64,000 nucleotides of DNA from the NCBI RefSeq assembly GCF_008932115.1, contig NZ_CP044543.1:1612001-1676000 (forward strand), written 5' to 3'. Each line of letters starts with the position of its first letter. Position 1 is the first letter of the stretch. The translations under genes and the position numbers were made by a program. This DNA is from Bradyrhizobium betae (GTDB lineage Bacteria > Pseudomonadota > Alphaproteobacteria > Rhizobiales > Xanthobacteraceae). This document shows, piece after piece, positions 61,044 through 64,000 of this stretch. Below the pieces are notes generated by a model. It had not been told where the DNA came from. It saw only the letters and a list, made by a program, of their open reading frames with translations, and made no database searches.

Positions 61044-64000
61044 ATGACTACCGCATCACCTGATCAGACGATTCTGTCGGCGAGCACCTTTGTCAGTTCC
61101 ATCGGCGTCAATACCCACGCTGGCTATTCGTGGGGCGGGTACAACAACCTCGCCCTCGTGGAGGACGATCTCAAATATCTCGGCGTCACGAAGCTGCGCG
61201 ACGGGCTCGCTTCGAGCCCGTCGGCACAACCGATCCTCGATGGTCTCGCGAAAGACGGCTACACATTCGACTTCGTGGTTCAGTCGAATGTTCCAGCCGG
61301 CGGCGCGTCCGCGCTTCAGGCCTATCTGGATGCGGTCAAGGCGTTCGAGACCAGCCATCCCGGCAGCGTGATCGCGCTCGAGGGCCTGAACGAGGTCAAC
61401 GTCTACGCATTCAGTTACGGCGGAACCCTGACCGTCGAGGCGGCGGCGCAGTTCCAGGTCGCCTACTACAACGCCATCAAGGCCGATGCCACGCTCAGCA
61501 AGATTTCGGTCTACAACTTGTCGTTGGGCTACAACGACTCTACCGACTACGCAAAGCTCGGAGACCTGTCCGGCGCAACCGACTACGCCAACTCCCACGC
61601 CTATGTCAGCACGAGCCTGACCCCCGCCGCCGCTCTCCAGGCCCTGCTCGGCAATGCGACGTCGGTCACCGGCACCGATCCGGTCGTGATCACCGAGACC
61701 GGCTACACCACCAAGAGCGACACGCCTTATATTGGCGCCAACGAGAACGTGCAGGCGAAGTCGATCCTGAACACGCTGGTCGATGCCTACAAGGACGGCG
61801 TCAGCACGACCTATCTCTATCAGTTGCTCGACGCCTCGGCGGACAACGATCCGTCCAACCCTGAATCGCACTACGGCTTGTTCAACAGCGACGGAACCCC
61901 GAAGCTCGCGGCAACCGCGATCCACAATCTGACGACGATCCTGGCCGACGACGGCAAGGGAGGCCACACGCCGACCGCCTCGCTGGACTATGCGCTCGAC
62001 GGCCTGCCGGCGAGCGGGAACAGCATGGTGCTCGGCAAGAGCAACGGCGCCTACGAGCTGGTGGTCTGGGCTGAACCCAAGATCTGGAACGACGCTACCG
62101 ACACCGAGATCTCGAATCCGACGACGTCGGTCACAGTGAATCTCGGCAGCGTCCACCATCTGATCAGCGTTTACGACCCGTTAAAGGGCACGTCGCCGAT
62201 CGCTACCTATACCGACGTCAGCCAGATCGTGATTCCGGTCTCGGACCATCCACTGATCATCGAAATTGATGCTCCAGCGGGCGGAGGTGCAGGGGCGCCG
62301 GCCGTGACCGATGTCAGCGGAACCGCCGCCGACATCGTCTCGCAGATGTCCGAGCTGAACACCTCGAGCGCGCTCAAGACGATCACGCTCACCGATACCC
62401 ATGTCCTTCCGGTCGCGTCCGAAGCGACCATGAGCTACATGATCTCGCACTACTCGAACGCGCTGGCGGCCATCCAGGGCGGCTATCAGTTCTCCGTCAC
62501 AAACTCCACCTCTGCCTGGAGCGTGACCAAGGTCTACGACTCCACTGCCAAGCTGCTCTCGACCAGCACGTCCAACTTCACGAACGGCGTCATCACCAGC
62601 AAGGTCACCGTCAACAGCGACGGATCGTCCGATAACCTGGCCTACAGCGGCGGCAAGCTCGTCAGCGACGTCGTCATTTCGGCTGACGGCAACAAGGATA
62701 CCAAGACCTACGATACGAGCGGCAACCTGATCGCGGACATGGCCCAGAACAAGGATGGCTCGTCCTCGAACACGCTGTATTCGGCTGGCGTCAAGACCAA
62801 GGCCTACATCACCAACGCCGACGGCAGCCACGACAACTATTACTACAACATCACCGGTCAATCCTACACCAGCGAGCACGATCATCTCGATGCGAACAAC
62901 AAACTGCTGTCGGTGAGCCGCACGCATGCCGACGGCACCATGGCCTACAGCCAGATCCTCAACGCCGACGGCAGCAAGGTCACGACCCTGTACGACTCGA
63001 CGGGCCACAAGACCTCGGTCGTGACCGTCACCTCGACGGACACCACGACCAACTTCTACACCACCGCAGGCGTGCTGAAGCAGACGGTCGTGCAGACCAC
63101 CAGCGGCAACGTGACGACGACGAACTACAACGGCTCTCTGCTCGCGTCGGTCTACGTGGTCAACGCCGACGGTTCCAAGGACTCAAAGCTGTACGATTCC
63201 GAGGGCGTCATCACGAGCGACTTCGTCCAGAACAAAGACGGCTCGTCCTCGAACACGGTCTATACCGCGGGCGTCAAGACCAAGGCCTATGTCACCAACG
63301 CCGACGGCAGCCACGACAATTACTACTACAATATCACCGGCCAGTCCTACACCACCGAGCACGATCATCTCGATGCGAGCAACAAGCTGCTGTCGGTGAG
63401 CCGCACGCATGCCGACGGCACCATGGCCTACAGCCAGGTCCTCAACAGCGACGGCAGCAAGGTCACGACCCAGTACGACTCGACGGGCCACAAGATCTCG
63501 GTTGTGACCGCCACGTCGACGGCCACCACGACGAATTTCTACACCACCGCCGGCGCGCTGAAGCAGACGGTCGTGCAGACGACCTCCGGCGACACCACCA
63601 CGACGAACTACAACGGTGCGCTGCTGGTGTCGGTCTACGTGGTGAATGCGGACGGTTCGAAGCAGTCGAAGCTGTACGACTCCAACGGCGTCATCGCGAA
63701 CGACCTGGCCCAGAACAAGGACGGCTCGTCCTCCAACACGCTCTATACCGCCGGCGTCAAGATGAAGGTCTACGTCACCAACGCCGATGGCAGCCGCGAC
63801 AACACCTACTACAACATCACCGGCCAGTCCTACACCACCGAGCACGACCACATCGACCCCAGCGGAAAGCTGCTGCTGGTCAGCCGCACCCATGCCGACG
63901 GCACGATGGCCTCCAGCCAGGTGCTGAACAGCGACGGCAGCAAGGTCACGACCCAGTACGACTCCACGGGTCACAAGATCTCGGTCGTTACCGTGACGTC
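61044..64000 (+). CDS. Long protein with N-terminal GH-A-like domain and tandem repeats; C-terminus outside the window
   Basis: At least 985 residues are present and the frame stays open to the right edge. The first 290 residues form a TIM-barrel domain with FVSSIGVNTHAGYSWGG, acid/base Glu about 117 in LEGLNEVNV and nucleophile Glu about 218 in VITETGYTT; a beta domain follows to about 415. From about 570 the protein consists of repeats rich in Asn, Asp, Gly, Ser, Thr and Tyr (NADGS, LYDS, NITGQSYT). There is no N-terminal signal peptide, so export by a type I system through a C-terminal signal is likely but not seen. The start has a GGA eight bases upstream. Confidence 0.83.
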   Translation, partial: MTTASPDQTILSASTFVSSIGVNTHAGYSWGGYNNLALVEDDLKYLGVTKLRDGLASSPSAQPILDGLAKDGYTFDFVVQSNVPAGGASALQAYLDAVKAFETSHPGSVIALEGLNEVNVYAFSYGGTLTVEAAAQFQVAYYNAIKADATLSKISVYNLSLGYNDSTDYAKLGDLSGATDYANSHAYVSTSLTPAAALQALLGNATSVTGTDPVVITETGYTTKSDTPYIGANENVQAKSILNTLVDAYKDGVSTTYLYQLLDASADNDPSNPESHYGLFNSDGTPKLAATAIHNLTTILADDGKGGHTPTASLDYALDGLPASGNSMVLGKSNGAYELVVWAEPKIWNDATDTEISNPTTSVTVNLGSVHHLISVYDPLKGTSPIATYTDVSQIVIPVSDHPLIIEIDAPAGGGAGAPAVTDVSGTAADIVSQMSELNTSSALKTITLTDTHVLPVASEATMSYMISHYSNALAAIQGGYQFSVTNSTSAWSVTKVYDSTAKLLSTSTSNFTNGVITSKVTVNSDGSSDNLAYSGGKLVSDVVISADGNKDTKTYDTSGNLIADMAQNKDGSSSNTLYSAGVKTKAYITNADGSHDNYYYNITGQSYTSEHDHLDANNKLLSVSRTHADGTMAYSQILNADGSKVTTLYDSTGHKTSVVTVTSTDTTTNFYTTAGVLKQTVVQTTSGNVTTTNYNGSLLASVYVVNADGSKDSKLYDSEGVITSDFVQNKDGSSSNTVYTAGVKTKAYVTNADGSHDNYYYNITGQSYTTEHDHLDASNKLLSVSRTHADGTMAYSQVLNSDGSKVTTQYDSTGHKISVVTATSTATTTNFYTTAGALKQTVVQTTSGDTTTTNYNGALLVSVYVVNADGSKQSKLYDSNGVIANDLAQNKDGSSSNTLYTAGVKMKVYVTNADGSRDNTYYNITGQSYTTEHDHIDPSGKLLLVSRTHADGTMASSQVLNSDGSKVTTQYDSTGHKISVVTVT
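62745..64000 (+). repeat. Tandem 483-bp (161-residue) coding repeats
   Basis: Copies begin at 62745, 63228 and 63711, each at QNKDGSSSNT, exactly 483 bp apart; the third is cut by the window edge. The preceding 120-150 bp look like the end of a degenerate unit. Within each unit a shorter motif of about 23-25 residues containing NADGS or N/SDGS recurs. Confidence 0.9.

Noticed and set aside
61056-63008. Two long minus-strand frames opposite the repeat protein
   Set aside because: They consist of Val/Gly/Ala/Asp/Arg-rich repeats that mirror the plus-strand coding repeats; no ribosome site or domain.

Overview
The window reads as chromosomal DNA of a GC-rich alphaproteobacterium. I infer Bradyrhizobium or a close relative from the protein sequences, the FixJ-like regulator and the abundant interspersed palindromic intergenic repeats; no rRNA or other taxonomic marker is present, so this is an inference. 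I see no tRNA, rRNA, CRISPR array, transposase or phage gene.

1-11 kb: a fatty-acid beta-oxidation operon (fadE-like, thiolase, truncated fadB/fadJ-like, all minus strand), a flavin reductase, then an RND efflux operon (lipoprotein adaptor, permease, TetR regulator) with a good candidate operator in front of it. 10.6-20.2 kb: a broken caspase-like gene, an MFS permease, a YcaQ/AlkX-like DNA glycosylase, a Met-rich small periplasmic protein, an intact caspase-like protease with a peptidoglycan-binding domain, an OmpA-like protein, a PMT-type mannosyltransferase, and a FecR/outer-membrane-barrel gene pair. Both caspase-like genes and the OmpA gene carry CRP-type dyads (YGTGA-N6-TCACR) 60-80 bp upstream.

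20-33 kb: mixed housekeeping and accessory genes: VOC and cupin proteins, CsbD, FKBP, gamma-glutamyltransferase, TrhO, SlyX, a Cache-PAS-GGDEF diguanylate cyclase, hemE, a FixJ-like response regulator, a divergent hemC, a GMC oxidoreductase, and a TetR/SnoaL divergent pair with a perfect palindromic operator. 33-45 kb: a GGDEF-EAL protein followed by a PilZ protein; a three-gene Rieske oxygenase, GntR regulator and reductase operon whose promoter region holds GTATAC dyads and a G9 tract; phosphoglucomutase; a secreted alpha/beta hydrolase; an OmpR-type regulator; an acyltransferase; an aldose epimerase.

45.6-64 kb (right edge) is an exopolysaccharide locus: UDP-glucose dehydrogenase and a UDP-glucuronate 4-epimerase-like enzyme (sugar nucleotide supply), five GT4-type glycosyltransferases, a Wza-like outer-membrane lipoprotein, a Wzx-like flippase, and three proteins with a clan GH-A-like fold (two with signal peptides, one very long protein without). 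The long one carries 483-bp tandem repeats and runs off the window. No polymerase (Wzy) or tyrosine kinase/co-polymerase (Wzc) is visible, so the locus probably continues to the right or is split. Together with the c-di-GMP enzymes and the PilZ protein, much of the right half looks devoted to the cell surface and its control.
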